Below the pieces are notes generated by a model. It worked only from the letters and a program-made list of their open reading frames with translations. It did not search any database and was not told the origin of the DNA. Source: a virus. From it: a stretch of DNA of 43,481 bases. Each line of letters starts with the position of its first letter. The stretch's first letter is position 1. Below, piece by piece: positions 16,626 through 25,530 of this stretch. Position numbers and translations under genes: made by a program. The stretch spans positions 1-43,481 of the IMG/VR virus record IMGVR_UViG_3300032893_000108; one strand, written 5' to 3'.

Positions 16626-16648
16626 GCGGGTTTTGAATAGGAACCCGC
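16626..16648 (-). terminator. Hairpin after the capsid gene (weak terminator or attenuator)
   Basis: On the minus strand GCGGGTT and AACCCGC pair perfectly (7 bp) around a 9-base loop, 15 bases after the capsid stop. The downstream sequence is TTATATATC, only weakly T-rich. It may reduce expression of downstream genes relative to capsid, or protect the capsid mRNA 3' end. Confidence 0.5.
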
Positions 16649-16663
16649 CAGAAACCTAATTAA

Positions 16664-17881
16664 TTAAGCGATACCTGATGGAGTCGCAAGCGATGTAATT
16701 TTACCGTGTGCGTTTCTCTTATCTGTACCGAAGTTAACATACTGATACCAGTAAGCTTGGAATTTATCGAAGTTACTAGCACGTAGCCATGTATCAGACC
16801 CATCGAGTCCGCCCATAGCCATAGGAGCTACTTCAAAGCGATAAATCCTAGATTTACTGATTGCGTAAACTTGGTTACGTTGACAATCAACATCCAACCA
16901 GAGCTCGATTCCATTGAAGCTAAGCTTCTGGAATCCAGCGTCTAATCTAAGATCTTGGAAGCGCTTTTCAGGGACCACAAGATCCAAATATTTACGTCTT
17001 TGGAGCTTATGGGTGATAAGCGTATCAGGATCTTGTCCACCAAGTGTACCAACATCATCCAACAATCGTTGGAGGAGGTCGGAAGTCAAGTTAGCAGACG
17101 ATGCGTTAATAACAACACCTCTCCAGATACGTGTCGTAGAAGCATTGATATTTTGGAAAGTTGTGAGCTGAGTAGCATCATCAATGATACCATCCAATCC
17201 CATCATTTCCTTACCATCAGAGCTAGCTGCAGAACGTACGTTTTCTTTCGAGATAATATCTGTCGTGATCAAGCTCACGCCAACAGAAGCTGACAAGTAA
17301 ATAACGTTATTTTGCTTATCAACATCTGTAATTCTCAAGTGAGAAACAGACAATTCGTTACCGTTTGATTGCATATCAACAACCATGTTAGCTCTAAAGT
17401 ATTGAGCTGAAGCTACGGTAAAGCTTGTGAGGTTAGAAGCGATATTAGCATTAGGATATCCAAGAACACCTTGACCAATTCCGAAGAACTGACGGTTCAT
17501 ATCCTTTCTAAGACGCTTCTTAGCACCTTGTACTTCCTTAAGTACTGCTTCTGCGAATGATTCTTCATCAGAATCAGCCGCTTTAGCTGCCAAACCTGTA
17601 ATTTCACAAGGTCCGTTCATTACTTTAGGAACTACTTTATATTGAACATAATCTTCGCTATCGATCGTGCGGAATTGCTCAGTTTCATTCAATGCACCAA
17701 CAGATTCGTTACCGTAATCGTTGATAGCGCCAAAGAAACCTTGACCACCGTTGTTGTACTTCTTAGCGGATTTAGCAATTTCATCCATTGCTCTCGCTTC
17801 GAGGTTTTGCTGATCGACAACTTCGCCAGACTGAATTCTTTTCAGAAGTCCGGCTAGTGTAGTCAAATTAGCTGATGCCAT
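16664..17881 (-). CDS. Major capsid protein (HK97-fold)
   Basis: A 405-aa protein directly after the scaffold gene. The N-terminus is helical (LAGLLKRIQSGEVVDQQNLE), followed by a long helix with many Ala/Glu/Lys (KAADSDEESFAEAVLKEVQGAKKRL) and a C-terminal beta region (IYRFEVAPMAMGG, ASNFDKFQAYWYQY) typical of podovirus HK97-fold capsid proteins. Order, length and the upstream scaffold fit. A hairpin follows its stop. Confidence 0.75.
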   Translation of the reverse strand: MASANLTTLAGLLKRIQSGEVVDQQNLEARAMDEIAKSAKKYNNGGQGFFGAINDYGNESVGALNETEQFRTIDSEDYVQYKVVPKVMNGPCEITGLAAKAADSDEESFAEAVLKEVQGAKKRLRKDMNRQFFGIGQGVLGYPNANIASNLTSFTVASAQYFRANMVVDMQSNGNELSVSHLRITDVDKQNNVIYLSASVGVSLITTDIISKENVRSAASSDGKEMMGLDGIIDDATQLTTFQNINASTTRIWRGVVINASSANLTSDLLQRLLDDVGTLGGQDPDTLITHKLQRRKYLDLVVPEKRFQDLRLDAGFQKLSFNGIELWLDVDCQRNQVYAISKSRIYRFEVAPMAMGGLDGSDTWLRASNFDKFQAYWYQYVNFGTDKRNAHGKITSLATPSGIA

Positions 17882-17906
17882 TTAAATTCTCCATAACTGT
17901 AGAAGA

Positions 17907-18698
17907 TTAAAGAGTCTTCTTACTTTCTCTCATTTTATCAGCCAACCATTTAATAGCTTCTGGAGAGTCAATACTTGAAAACTTCGGAATAGCAGGAGCT
18001 GCAGCACCGCCGCCAGTAGCACCTGAGGGCGCTTGGTCAGCTTTCTTAGAAGTTACATATTTTGCTGTAAGCTTACGCTCACGTTCTTCTAAGGCTTTCG
18101 AGTATTTATCGTGGAATCCAGAGAAAATAGCATCAAGGTCTTTCAGCCCTAGCTTTTCTCCCCGCATTTCTCTACGATAAACTTCAGCTTCTACTGCTAA
18201 TCTATAAATTTCCTTATCAGTAGGATCCTCTATTTTAGAGGAAGCAAGTAATCCATCAAAATGGTTATATGCTTTTTGAGCAAACTGTTGATTTTCATAT
18301 TGTTGCAACCGTTGCTCGATCTGATCTGCTTTTGCCGCTTTCTCGTAAATTGTTTTTAACGATTTAGCGTAAGCAGGATTGACTTTCTCTAGATCTGCTA
18401 GAAAAGGGTCTTGTGGCTCCTCCTTTTTAGGAGCAGCCTGCTGTCTAAGCGATTCCATATCATACTGTAATCGCTGGATTGCCTGCTTGTAATTCTCAGC
18501 TTCCTGTTTAGCTTGCTTATTTTGTTCAATAAGCTCTCTAAACCTTGGATGCTCATGAAAAGGAGCAGGCTTCTCTTCCGGCTGTGTTTCTGGTGCAGCT
18601 TCTTGCTGCTCCGCACCACCTGACTCGGGTTGCGACTCCGAATTTTCAACCTCTGGTGTAAGGTCCGATTGTTCGCTTGACTCGTATTCTTCTGACAT
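17907..18698 (-). CDS. Scaffolding protein
   Basis: A 263-aa highly charged protein. An acidic, disordered N-terminus (SEEYESSEQSDLTPEVENSE) is followed by a long coiled coil rich in Gln, Lys and Glu (FRELIEQNKQAKQEAENYKQ) and a Lys/Ser tail. Composition and its place directly before the major capsid gene are typical of scaffolds. A GAGG site precedes the ATG. Confidence 0.75.
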   Translation of the reverse strand: MSEEYESSEQSDLTPEVENSESQPESGGAEQQEAAPETQPEEKPAPFHEHPRFRELIEQNKQAKQEAENYKQAIQRLQYDMESLRQQAAPKKEEPQDPFLADLEKVNPAYAKSLKTIYEKAAKADQIEQRLQQYENQQFAQKAYNHFDGLLASSKIEDPTDKEIYRLAVEAEVYRREMRGEKLGLKDLDAIFSGFHDKYSKALEERERKLTAKYVTSKKADQAPSGATGGGAAAPAIPKFSSIDSPEAIKWLADKMRESKKTL

Positions 18699-18832
18699 AA
18701 ATACCTCTATACGTCTAACCTGACGAAGGGCTGCGAGGAGCAGCGGTTAATAAGATAGCAGAGAGTAATTACTAACTCCAGTAACCACTTTGCTTGCCTA
18801 GGAGCGAATAGGCTTGAACGCTCCAAAAATTA
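18699..18832. other. 134-bp spacer with two hairpins
   Basis: The gap upstream of the scaffold gene holds two perfect small inverted repeats: GCTGC-GAGGA-GCAGC at 18730-18744 and GGAGCG-12 bases-CGCTCC at 18801-18824. A smaller CTACC/GGTAG pair overlaps the glycosyltransferase stop. Neither has a minus-strand T-run, so they are not clear terminators. The gap could hold a promoter or RNA-processing site; I do not see a convincing promoter. Confidence 0.4.
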
Positions 18833-19606
18833 CTACCTATTTGGTAGGATTAAATTAGATTTAGGCTTAGGAACAGTCATGCGTTTCAGTTGTTCCTTAG
18901 CTATAATTTGACGAATAGTTCTATCACAAGTATCGATAACTAACTGTTTCTGATGTTCAAGATAGTTAGATACGTCTAACAGACTTACTTTTTTGAAATG
19001 ATGACAAATCATTGAATAATCTATAAAAAACTTAAAACCAAGATCAGATGCTTTCTTACAGAAATACAAATCTTCGCCTTCTGTCATTTCCCGCGTTTCT
19101 TCGTTGTACGAGAACTTAAAGTAAGGCTTTGACATAGCTTCAAGTACTTTTCTTCGAATAAATATGCAACCTGTGGCGATACCATCCACAAAGTCTGTCC
19201 CCGATTCAGGGATTGCTCCAGGCACCATTCCCTTAGTTTTGTCGGGTCTGTTATACACACAATACGTAACCTGGGGCCCATCGAAACCATTTTGTTTCAT
19301 CCAAACAGGATAAGGAGCGCCTGCGAGATCCCATTTGTCTCCGTGTATTGTTATTAAATCAAGTACTCTCTCAGATGGCACTATATCTGAGTCTAAAAAC
19401 CAAAGTATATCACAATCTGATTTAAGGAACTGTTCTACGTAGCTATTCCTTGCAAAATCATGAAATATTCTACCAACATAAATCTCTGGATAGATAAATT
19501 CTATTTTATCACCATAAGATTTCTCCATCCTACGGAGGAAGTAGTTTTGCGAGTCGGTTCTATCTCCGGTGCTGCAAATCCCCATATACACCTTGATTCT
19601 AGCCAC
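18833..19606 (-). CDS. GT-A glycosyltransferase
   Basis: A 257-aa protein of the GT-A type: an N-terminal nucleotide-binding region, then the metal/sugar-nucleotide motif DSD at 72-74 in CDILWFLDSDIVPS, a GATGC-like loop (GIATGCIFIRRKVL), and the acidic EGEDLYF motif typical of the catalytic centre. It would transfer a sugar from a nucleotide sugar. It lies between portal and scaffold genes and overlaps the portal start region by 8 bases, so it is expressed late with virion genes. It may modify virion proteins or the host envelope. Confidence 0.8.
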   Translation of the reverse strand: MARIKVYMGICSTGDRTDSQNYFLRRMEKSYGDKIEFIYPEIYVGRIFHDFARNSYVEQFLKSDCDILWFLDSDIVPSERVLDLITIHGDKWDLAGAPYPVWMKQNGFDGPQVTYCVYNRPDKTKGMVPGAIPESGTDFVDGIATGCIFIRRKVLEAMSKPYFKFSYNEETREMTEGEDLYFCKKASDLGFKFFIDYSMICHHFKKVSLLDVSNYLEHQKQLVIDTCDRTIRQIIAKEQLKRMTVPKPKSNLILPNR

Positions 19607-21848
19607 GAGTACCAGTGCCTCCGCCAGTTAAATCAGGACTTAAAGCATTCTGAACTTTAGTAGAGATACCTTTTCCTTTACGAATAGGCTCTTGTGGAGC
19701 ACCTGGACCCATAGGTGGCGGGCCTTGTTGAGGCGGTTGAGCTGGCTGCCCTGTCATCTGTGATTGCATAGCAGCTTGCTGCATCTGCATCATCTGAGCC
19801 TGCTGTTGCATCTGTTCATGCTGCATTTTATGCTCAGCATATGCCTGTTGAACTTCAAACGGCAGTTCCTGGAAGCTAGGTTCTTTCTCACGGTCGTTAT
19901 GTATAGCTAAGTGGATATCATGGTTATCAGAATCCATTACAATAGGTCTACGACCTTGAGGGTTCTGTGCGAGATTATCAAGCATATCATTTTCATATGC
20001 TGCACGGTTGGCATCTTTACCATATCCACCATCGAATCCAAGAATATCTAGTCGTTCTAAGAACTCAGAACGATTAGCTGGATCTTGGAGGTTAAGAACA
20101 CCAATCTGAGCTAATTCCATAAGCTTAGCTTGTTCAGCTGCTTTCATTTTAGGCACAGAAGAAGCAGGGTCGATGATAACATTACAGTTATCATACAGAT
20201 CTTTACCGATGAAATTCTTAATTTGGTCTTCTGTAAGCTCGGTATTCATACTCATCAATTTCTGTATGAAGTATGGCCTCGGTTCACGGTACTTGTTGGC
20301 TGTAAGTTGTAGCTGTTTACGCTGGTCGCTCTCGATAAATCTCTTCCATCTGTCCGCGATAGGGAATAACTTACCTGCCCCGACCTCAAAGAGAAGGTTA
20401 AGCGCAGAGAAAGCTGTAACTCCTGGAGGACGGTCACCTTTAAGGATATCGATAGCTCCGGTAATTGATTTAATATCTTCAACTTTCTGGGCTCTTTCTT
20501 GCATTACTTGAGGATCAACACCAGTTGGTGGGAGATTCTCAGGCTTCTCGCCATTACTACCAGGAGTGTAAAATACTTTCTGTCCAGGACGGCCTGTCCA
20601 GCTATCATTGACTGCCATTGTTCCGCGGGGGATCAGTTTTTGTGGGATAGCAGTAGTTTTTCTTGATAAAATAATTACAGAATCTATTGAATTAATGTGC
20701 TTTTGGATCTCTGAACTGTCATCAAAGGGACTTTTTCCCCAAAATCTACCTGGTACAACTTCCCACCGGCATGCAGAGTAAGGATGCCAGTCACCTTGCT
20801 CAGGTCCTGAATACGGGGAAGGTCCCGCGTATATACACTTATTGTTAGCCACGACGAAGAGACGTCCATGCGGATTTTGACGGGTCGGTCTTTCATAATA
20901 TTCCTTAATTACAGCGGCTTCATCAATCATTGAGCTCTCACCGCTTGAAACAGAACTGCCTAATCCAGAAGAAAGTATACCTTTTACACCTGAAGAGGAC
21001 TTTAGCTGGAAGAATCTACGCATACTAGTAGACAAGTTAGCTTCCGGCTTAACGTTTACTGCTTCCCCCGTGTAATACGGCTCTTGTTTATCATAATTCT
21101 CTACAATCCATGTCAAAGGGCGAATACTGTATTCCATTACCCAACGAATATCATGAAGATTGGATGCTAATGGATCTAAAGCTATCCTATATGGTTCAAT
21201 AACAGCTGTGTTGATGTCACCTAATGGCAATTCATCAAACATGTATTCACCAGTCTCAGGATTAACTTCCTGAACTTGTTCTGATTGTCCGGTTGGCAGC
21301 CCCGTAGAAGGATCCATTACGGGGCGCTGTACCATCCGTGGAACCTTTACGAGGGATGTATATGAGGTATCCCAGTAACTCTTCTTGAAGACGGTTCCAT
21401 AAGTAACAAGGCATGACAAAGCGTATTCGTAGTTATCAATTTCTTGTAGCCTTTCGTAATTCGTATTGGCTACTAACTCAGCGATTTTCGCGGCAGTCTT
21501 GTCCCTATTCTGTGAAGTATTAGGCCTAACTGTAATCCTAGGCTTATTTTTTAATATATAACCTTTTAACGTCTGGTATGCATCAAACAGGTAGTTTGTA
21601 ACAGGACGAGGTATGAATTCATTCTGAGGAGATGGCTGTAATCTCTGCCACTGTCCACCAGTCTCTCTGTTACCTTCGAATGTAAGCCATTGCTGGCCAT
21701 CAAGCATAAGATGGTTAAGTTCCCATTTATAGCTTAATGCATTTTTTGTCCCGCTATCTTGTTTATAATAGCCTTCAATCTGAGCTACTACGGCATCTAA
21801 GTCTGTAGTCTGCGTTTTTGTTAAATCTAAATCTGTAACGCGTGCCAT
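19599..21848 (-). CDS. Portal protein (P22-type)
   Basis: A 749-aa protein in the position and size of P22-like portals. The N-terminus has WELNHLMLDGQQWL and PRPVTNYLFDAYQTLKGYI, the middle a clip/stem region, and the C-terminus a long Gln/Met-rich barrel helix (HKMQHEQMQQQAQMMQMQQ) followed by a Pro-rich tail. Portals form the dodecameric ring at the capsid vertex through which DNA is packaged. It follows the terminase and small genes. Confidence 0.8.
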   Translation of the reverse strand: MARVTDLDLTKTQTTDLDAVVAQIEGYYKQDSGTKNALSYKWELNHLMLDGQQWLTFEGNRETGGQWQRLQPSPQNEFIPRPVTNYLFDAYQTLKGYILKNKPRITVRPNTSQNRDKTAAKIAELVANTNYERLQEIDNYEYALSCLVTYGTVFKKSYWDTSYTSLVKVPRMVQRPVMDPSTGLPTGQSEQVQEVNPETGEYMFDELPLGDINTAVIEPYRIALDPLASNLHDIRWVMEYSIRPLTWIVENYDKQEPYYTGEAVNVKPEANLSTSMRRFFQLKSSSGVKGILSSGLGSSVSSGESSMIDEAAVIKEYYERPTRQNPHGRLFVVANNKCIYAGPSPYSGPEQGDWHPYSACRWEVVPGRFWGKSPFDDSSEIQKHINSIDSVIILSRKTTAIPQKLIPRGTMAVNDSWTGRPGQKVFYTPGSNGEKPENLPPTGVDPQVMQERAQKVEDIKSITGAIDILKGDRPPGVTAFSALNLLFEVGAGKLFPIADRWKRFIESDQRKQLQLTANKYREPRPYFIQKLMSMNTELTEDQIKNFIGKDLYDNCNVIIDPASSVPKMKAAEQAKLMELAQIGVLNLQDPANRSEFLERLDILGFDGGYGKDANRAAYENDMLDNLAQNPQGRRPIVMDSDNHDIHLAIHNDREKEPSFQELPFEVQQAYAEHKMQHEQMQQQAQMMQMQQAAMQSQMTGQPAQPPQQGPPPMGPGAPQEPIRKGKGISTKVQNALSPDLTGGGTGTRG

Positions 21849-22096
21849 TAATTACCGCCGGTATTCATTGAAAATATAAGATCTTGTTCCCGCTGCAATC
21901 GTTCGTTTTCTTTCTGTTCAGCTTCTTCATCTATCGTGATACGCTCGGTATTCCCGCCAGAGAGAAGATTATCAGCTTCAAACTCGTATTTATTAACTCT
22001 GGGTGCTGGATTTAAAACATTACGTAAATGCTTAATCTCTTCTTTAAGATCAGAAATTCTAGCATCTTTTTCAGCACAGACTTTGCAACGAAACAT
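21848..22096 (-). CDS. Small coiled-coil protein with CxxC
   Basis: An 82-aa protein starting MFRCKVCAEKD (a CxxC pair) followed by a coiled coil (RISDLKEEIKHLRNVL) and a polar tail. It shares one base with both neighbours (stop/start overlaps at 21848 and 22096), so it is translationally coupled to the portal. It may assist portal assembly. Family not recognised. Confidence 0.55.
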   Translation of the reverse strand: MFRCKVCAEKDARISDLKEEIKHLRNVLNPAPRVNKYEFEADNLLSGGNTERITIDEEAEQKENERLQREQDLIFSMNTGGN

Positions 22097-22488
22097 TATT
22101 TCTCACCGCCGATAAACTGCTTCTGTTGATAAACCTGAGGTTGTAAACTACGGTACAGCGACTGTCCTGGCATATAGGGATTATTCTCTCTATTAGGCGA
22201 AGGCATCGTAGGTTCAGGATTGGGTTGGGGATTAGGTTGCTGATTGACAGGTCGTAAGCTATCATTTGTTGTAACAACAGGATTAGATGCAAACTCAGGT
22301 GATACACGTAATGGCTCATTAGATGGAGCAAACATGTTGTCTCCATTAGGAGACATGGGGGATTGAGGTCCACCGGACGCCGGCCCGAGCCCGGCTGACG
22401 CCGGGGGGCCTGCGGTGGGTCGTTGTGTCGACTGGTTGAGGAATCCACCACTTGTTGCACTTAATGCGTTGTATAAAGGAGTAGCCAT
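22096..22488 (-). CDS. Pro/Asn/Gln-rich disordered protein
   Basis: A 130-aa protein of low complexity: Gly/Ala/Pro-rich (TAGPPASAGLGPASGGP) near residues 24-40, then Asn/Pro/Gln repeats (QQPNPQPNPEP). It is probably disordered. The Gly/Ala/Pro segment is encoded by a GC-rich patch (22370-22431) unlike its surroundings. Function unknown, perhaps a flexible virion or assembly protein. Confidence 0.5.
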   Translation of the reverse strand: MATPLYNALSATSGGFLNQSTQRPTAGPPASAGLGPASGGPQSPMSPNGDNMFAPSNEPLRVSPEFASNPVVTTNDSLRPVNQQPNPQPNPEPTMPSPNRENNPYMPGQSLYRSLQPQVYQQKQFIGGEK

Positions 22489-22493
22489 TAAAA

Positions 22494-22727
22494 TTATTGA
22501 CCTTGCATCCTGTTGAAGAAATTAGTCGCAGTTCCTGCTAAATTCTTACCACGATTAGGATCTTGGGAAGTTGGAGCAGCAGCAGCTGCTTCACCCGCAG
22601 GAGAAGAGAAATAATTAGCTAGTTGATGCCATAAACTAGGTTCTACAGGTTGTTGGGGTTGTGGTTTAGCTCCGAATGCTCCAGCTAATGCTTGATGCAA
22701 AGAAGGATCAATTTGAGTATTAGCCAT
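22494..22727 (-). CDS. Hypothetical small protein
   Basis: A 77-aa protein with a helical N-terminus (LHQALAGAFGAKPQPQQP), a WHQLANYFSSP segment and an Ala/Asn tail ending FFNRMQGQ. The composition resembles the neighbouring low-complexity gene. It is in the virion operon and otherwise unassigned. Confidence 0.45.
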   Translation of the reverse strand: MANTQIDPSLHQALAGAFGAKPQPQQPVEPSLWHQLANYFSSPAGEAAAAAPTSQDPNRGKNLAGTATNFFNRMQGQ

Positions 22728-22736
22728 ATAAACCTC

Positions 22737-23012
22737 TTATCGGCCGAACAGAATAACTTGAGCTTTTACAGTAGCTGCTGGATCGGTGAATGCGAAAGTA
22801 GCAACATTGCTTGAATACGTAGGGAATGCTGTTTGAACAACATCACCAACAAGAATAGCATAGTCTACTCGACTAAGTCCTTGTGCAGTTGCTGTAGCTG
22901 CGGTATTACCAGATACAATTCCGAGCTCCTGGATTTCGATTTTTACATCGCCGATAGAGCGCGTAGGTGCGCCGAGGTTAGTAATTGCTGTAGTTGATGT
23001 GGCTGTTGACAT
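22737..23012 (-). CDS. Small beta-rich virion protein
   Basis: A 91-aa protein starting with a Thr/Ala-rich segment (STATSTTAITNLG) and strands GDVKIEIQELGIV, VDYAILVGDVV and VKAQVILFGR. An AAGGAG site precedes the start. The fold and position suggest a decoration or connector protein. A 127-bp spacer separates it from the terminase. Confidence 0.45.
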   Translation of the reverse strand: MSTATSTTAITNLGAPTRSIGDVKIEIQELGIVSGNTAATATAQGLSRVDYAILVGDVVQTAFPTYSSNVATFAFTDPAATVKAQVILFGR

Positions 23013-23082
23013 TCTTTAACTCCTTTATAAATTAATTGATGTCTCACTCTCCTGATGGAAAGCTTTATATTTGATTTGAAGA

Positions 23083-23098
23083 TTACCAAAATTGGTAA
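23083..23098. other. Palindrome in the spacer after the terminase gene
   Basis: TTACCAAAATTGGTAA is a perfect inverted repeat in the 127-bp gap downstream of the terminase gene. It can form a short hairpin or be a dimer-binding site. There is no T-run, so it is not a clear terminator. Confidence 0.4.
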
Positions 23099-23139
23099 CT
23101 AATTGTTATTCTTAAAGAAGATTTTGTTGGACAAAGTTA

Positions 23140-24606
23140 TTAAATACCGTCATTAAATGGGTCTTTAGAATCTTTAGGGCGCTTTAATTCAGCGATAGTA
23201 TCCTGTAGGTTTATCTCTATATTCTTGTATTTCTTCCACCGTTCTTCCTCTTTAACGAGCGGTGTATAGCGATCAGGAAGGTCTACAACCATATAACGAA
23301 GGGCATCTAAAGCATGATCATCAACCTTTATAGGTTTTTCTTCCTCAGCTTTAGATCCAACTTGATTAGGTTTAAGATCAGGATATCTGTAAGTAGTTAT
23401 TTCTTCTAGTAAATTAACACAAGTATCAAAAATATAAAGTAAAGGCTTATTAGTCCTAACATCTGGCTTAAGATATGATTTAACACGATCTATACCTAAT
23501 TGCACATCATTTTTAGCCATTTGTAATGGCGGTAGGGATTCTGGCCAGTGTCTTCGGTATTCATCGAAATCCGATTCACCGCTTGTACCTCTACGTGCTT
23601 TAGTTGAGGGGTCTATCTTCGCTGTACGGAAACTATCAGTCCCCTGAAGATACGAGATAATACCATGTTTTGATTCAGCTTTATTCCCTTTTACTATTTC
23701 TTTAATAAGCCATTCGGTGACATAGATCTCACGAAAGACATAGCATTCACCATCAGGACTGATTGCAAAGAAAAGAACTGCTGCCGGGTTTCTAAATCCG
23801 TGGTCAATACGGATATGTCGTTCCCAGTTGGCTGGTATTCTAAATGGCCTTACAACATGAACATCTCGGCGAAAGTCACTGTAAACTTGGCCTTCGAAAG
23901 CATCGAAATCACCTTGGATTTCACGCTTAATCCTGACATCATCCCAGGCTGCCATAACAGATTGGAGGTATCCATCGGGGAGATGGATATTCTCAGTAGA
24001 AGGGGCTTTAATTAAGTAATAGTGGCCTTTGACTTCTTCGTATTTTATATGATCTTTTTGCAGAAACCAGCGGTATATCCAGTCATGACCTTTAGGGTTG
24101 GTGGTTATGATACCCTTACGAATCCCACCGCCCCGTAGACGGCCTTGTAACAGCATAAAAGCTTCTTCAGATACCTGGTTAGCTTCATCGATATAGAAGC
24201 CAGAGAGGTTCATGGATCTGAATTTATCAGCTTCTTCTAACTGTCTGAAATAAATGGTAGAAATCTTGTTGTTAGCCCCTTTAACTCGTATGAGCATATC
24301 AGCAACTCTATGCTCTACTATAAGCTCAGGTGGGCATATTTCTAAGAACGTCTTGTAAGTCGTGGTTTTAAGTTCAGGAGCGAACTGTCTACCAACAAGG
24401 TAGTCTCCGGGATAGAGGACAGCCCATGATAAAACGGTGATACAGCCTATCAGACTCTTACCAGATCCGATACCACCTACATAAGCTATGTATTTAGGAC
24501 CTTTAGGATCTAATGCTTTATCTAGGAATTCTCGCTGTTTAGGAAGTGGACCACGAGGATGCCCACTTAATGATTCAGGAAAACAGAGGTTTAGATCGAG
24601 GATCAT
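23140..24606 (-). CDS. terL: Terminase large subunit
   Basis: A 488-aa packaging motor. The ATPase shows Walker A GGIGSGKS (44-51), Walker B FYIDE (137-141) and coupling motif IITTNPKG (166-172). The RNase H-like nuclease begins at IRIDHGF (D268), with later acidic residues and a C-terminal DHALDALRY motif. It would pump DNA into the procapsid through the portal and cut it. Its start overlaps the small upstream gene by one base. A candidate small subunit lies far away at 36078-36530. Confidence 0.9.
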   Translation of the reverse strand: MILDLNLCFPESLSGHPRGPLPKQREFLDKALDPKGPKYIAYVGGIGSGKSLIGCITVLSWAVLYPGDYLVGRQFAPELKTTTYKTFLEICPPELIVEHRVADMLIRVKGANNKISTIYFRQLEEADKFRSMNLSGFYIDEANQVSEEAFMLLQGRLRGGGIRKGIITTNPKGHDWIYRWFLQKDHIKYEEVKGHYYLIKAPSTENIHLPDGYLQSVMAAWDDVRIKREIQGDFDAFEGQVYSDFRRDVHVVRPFRIPANWERHIRIDHGFRNPAAVLFFAISPDGECYVFREIYVTEWLIKEIVKGNKAESKHGIISYLQGTDSFRTAKIDPSTKARRGTSGESDFDEYRRHWPESLPPLQMAKNDVQLGIDRVKSYLKPDVRTNKPLLYIFDTCVNLLEEITTYRYPDLKPNQVGSKAEEEKPIKVDDHALDALRYMVVDLPDRYTPLVKEEERWKKYKNIEINLQDTIAELKRPKDSKDPFNDGI

Positions 24607-24797
24607 TATTTCTTACTTACTGCCTTAGCTATAGATTCCATGATATGCTTGGCTCTGGATTTCTTAGGCGCAGATTCAGGTAAATCTTTACCTTTAGTAG
24701 CAGTGTCGTATTCTTTAACCATAGCGGGAGTAATACCGGCTTTCTTAGCCGTATCGGTGTGGAAGAAGCGACGTTGCTTATCACTTTTATAAGGCAT
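24606..24797 (-). CDS. Small basic 'MPYKSDKQRRFF' protein
   Basis: A 63-aa basic protein starting MPYKSDKQRRFFHTDTAKK, a short motif seen in small phage proteins often found close to terminase or structural genes. The rest is Lys-rich with LPESAPKKSRAKHIMESIA. It is directly upstream of and shares a base with the terminase gene. It may bind DNA or assist packaging; the role is not established. Confidence 0.6.
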   Translation of the reverse strand: MPYKSDKQRRFFHTDTAKKAGITPAMVKEYDTATKGKDLPESAPKKSRAKHIMESIAKAVSKK

Positions 24798-24822
24798 GTT
24801 TAAGCTCCTATACGGGCTAAGG

Positions 24823-25332
24823 TTAGGTTTTTGAGCCCTTCTTAGACTCAGGTGCTCTAGCGGTGAACTTTTGGCTTACAGAGGTTTTAGGACGCGCCTG
24901 CTCGTTCTTAGCGGTAGTAGCCTTAAAATCCTTGCTTTGGGAAGGTGAGGAAGCTGATGATACTTTCTTACTACCTTGGTAGGTTTGATCTCTTTCAGGC
25001 TTTTGAGCAGCTTTAGCTACTTCTCTCATGATTTTCATAGCTGGGCTAAGTTCTTGAGAGTTGAATTTACCTGGTTCTCCTGGAGTCTTAGATTTAAGAC
25101 TTCCTCTGTCTTTACGATGAGTTGAGGCATCATCGAACTGTTGATCCGCCATATCTGCATCGCCAATATTATCGATATCACCCGGTTCGCTGTCTACTTC
25201 ATTATCTGCTAAATGGCCTTTATCATGAGAAGCGCCCTTATTAGCTTTATTTGTTCCCCTTGGTGTTGCTAAGTTTTTTGCCTTTGTGAACTGTTCGTCC
25301 TTTGGCCCTGGATTGATCTTGTCCTTCTTCAT
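24823..25332 (-). CDS. Charged disordered protein
   Basis: A 169-aa protein rich in Lys, Asp, Ser, Gln and Gly, with an acidic stretch (NEVDSEPGDIDNIGDADMADQQ) and Lys/Ser tracts elsewhere. It is probably disordered. It is the second gene of the leftward block and overlaps the gene at 25247-25465 by 86 bases in another frame. No family recognised. Confidence 0.5.
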   Translation of the reverse strand: MKKDKINPGPKDEQFTKAKNLATPRGTNKANKGASHDKGHLADNEVDSEPGDIDNIGDADMADQQFDDASTHRKDRGSLKSKTPGEPGKFNSQELSPAMKIMREVAKAAQKPERDQTYQGSKKVSSASSPSQSKDFKATTAKNEQARPKTSVSQKFTARAPESKKGSKT

Positions 25333-25465
25333 TACTGTTCCTCTCCGATCGTGGTGATAACCACTTGTATTTCTGTTTACTTATAAGATAGTTGTGGAAG
25401 TTATAGCTTTCGAAAAGCTCTTCCCATTCCTTGATTGCTTTAGATTTATCGTATTTTAAGGACAC
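25247..25465 (-). CDS. First gene of the leftward virion block, GTG start
   Basis: A 72-aa protein starting at GTG 25465-25463, with AGGGA seven bases upstream. The first 44 residues (KAIKEWEELFESYNFHNYL...) look protein-like and are not overlapped; the remaining Lys/Arg/Ser-rich tail overlaps the next gene. Some of the tail may be a by-product of the overlap, so the call is moderate. Function unknown. Confidence 0.45.
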   Translation of the reverse strand: MSLKYDKSKAIKEWEELFESYNFHNYLISKQKYKWLSPRSERNSNEEGQDQSRAKGRTVHKGKKLSNTKGNK

Positions 25466-25530
25466 CTATAGTTCCCTGATGCTACCTCAGCCCGCCGTCT
25501 CGTCCGCTTATGGTCCTCAGCGCACCACAG

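Noticed and set aside
16626-16648. Strong intrinsic terminator after the capsid gene
   Set aside because: The stem is good but the downstream T-run is weak, so I kept it only as a possible weak terminator or attenuator.
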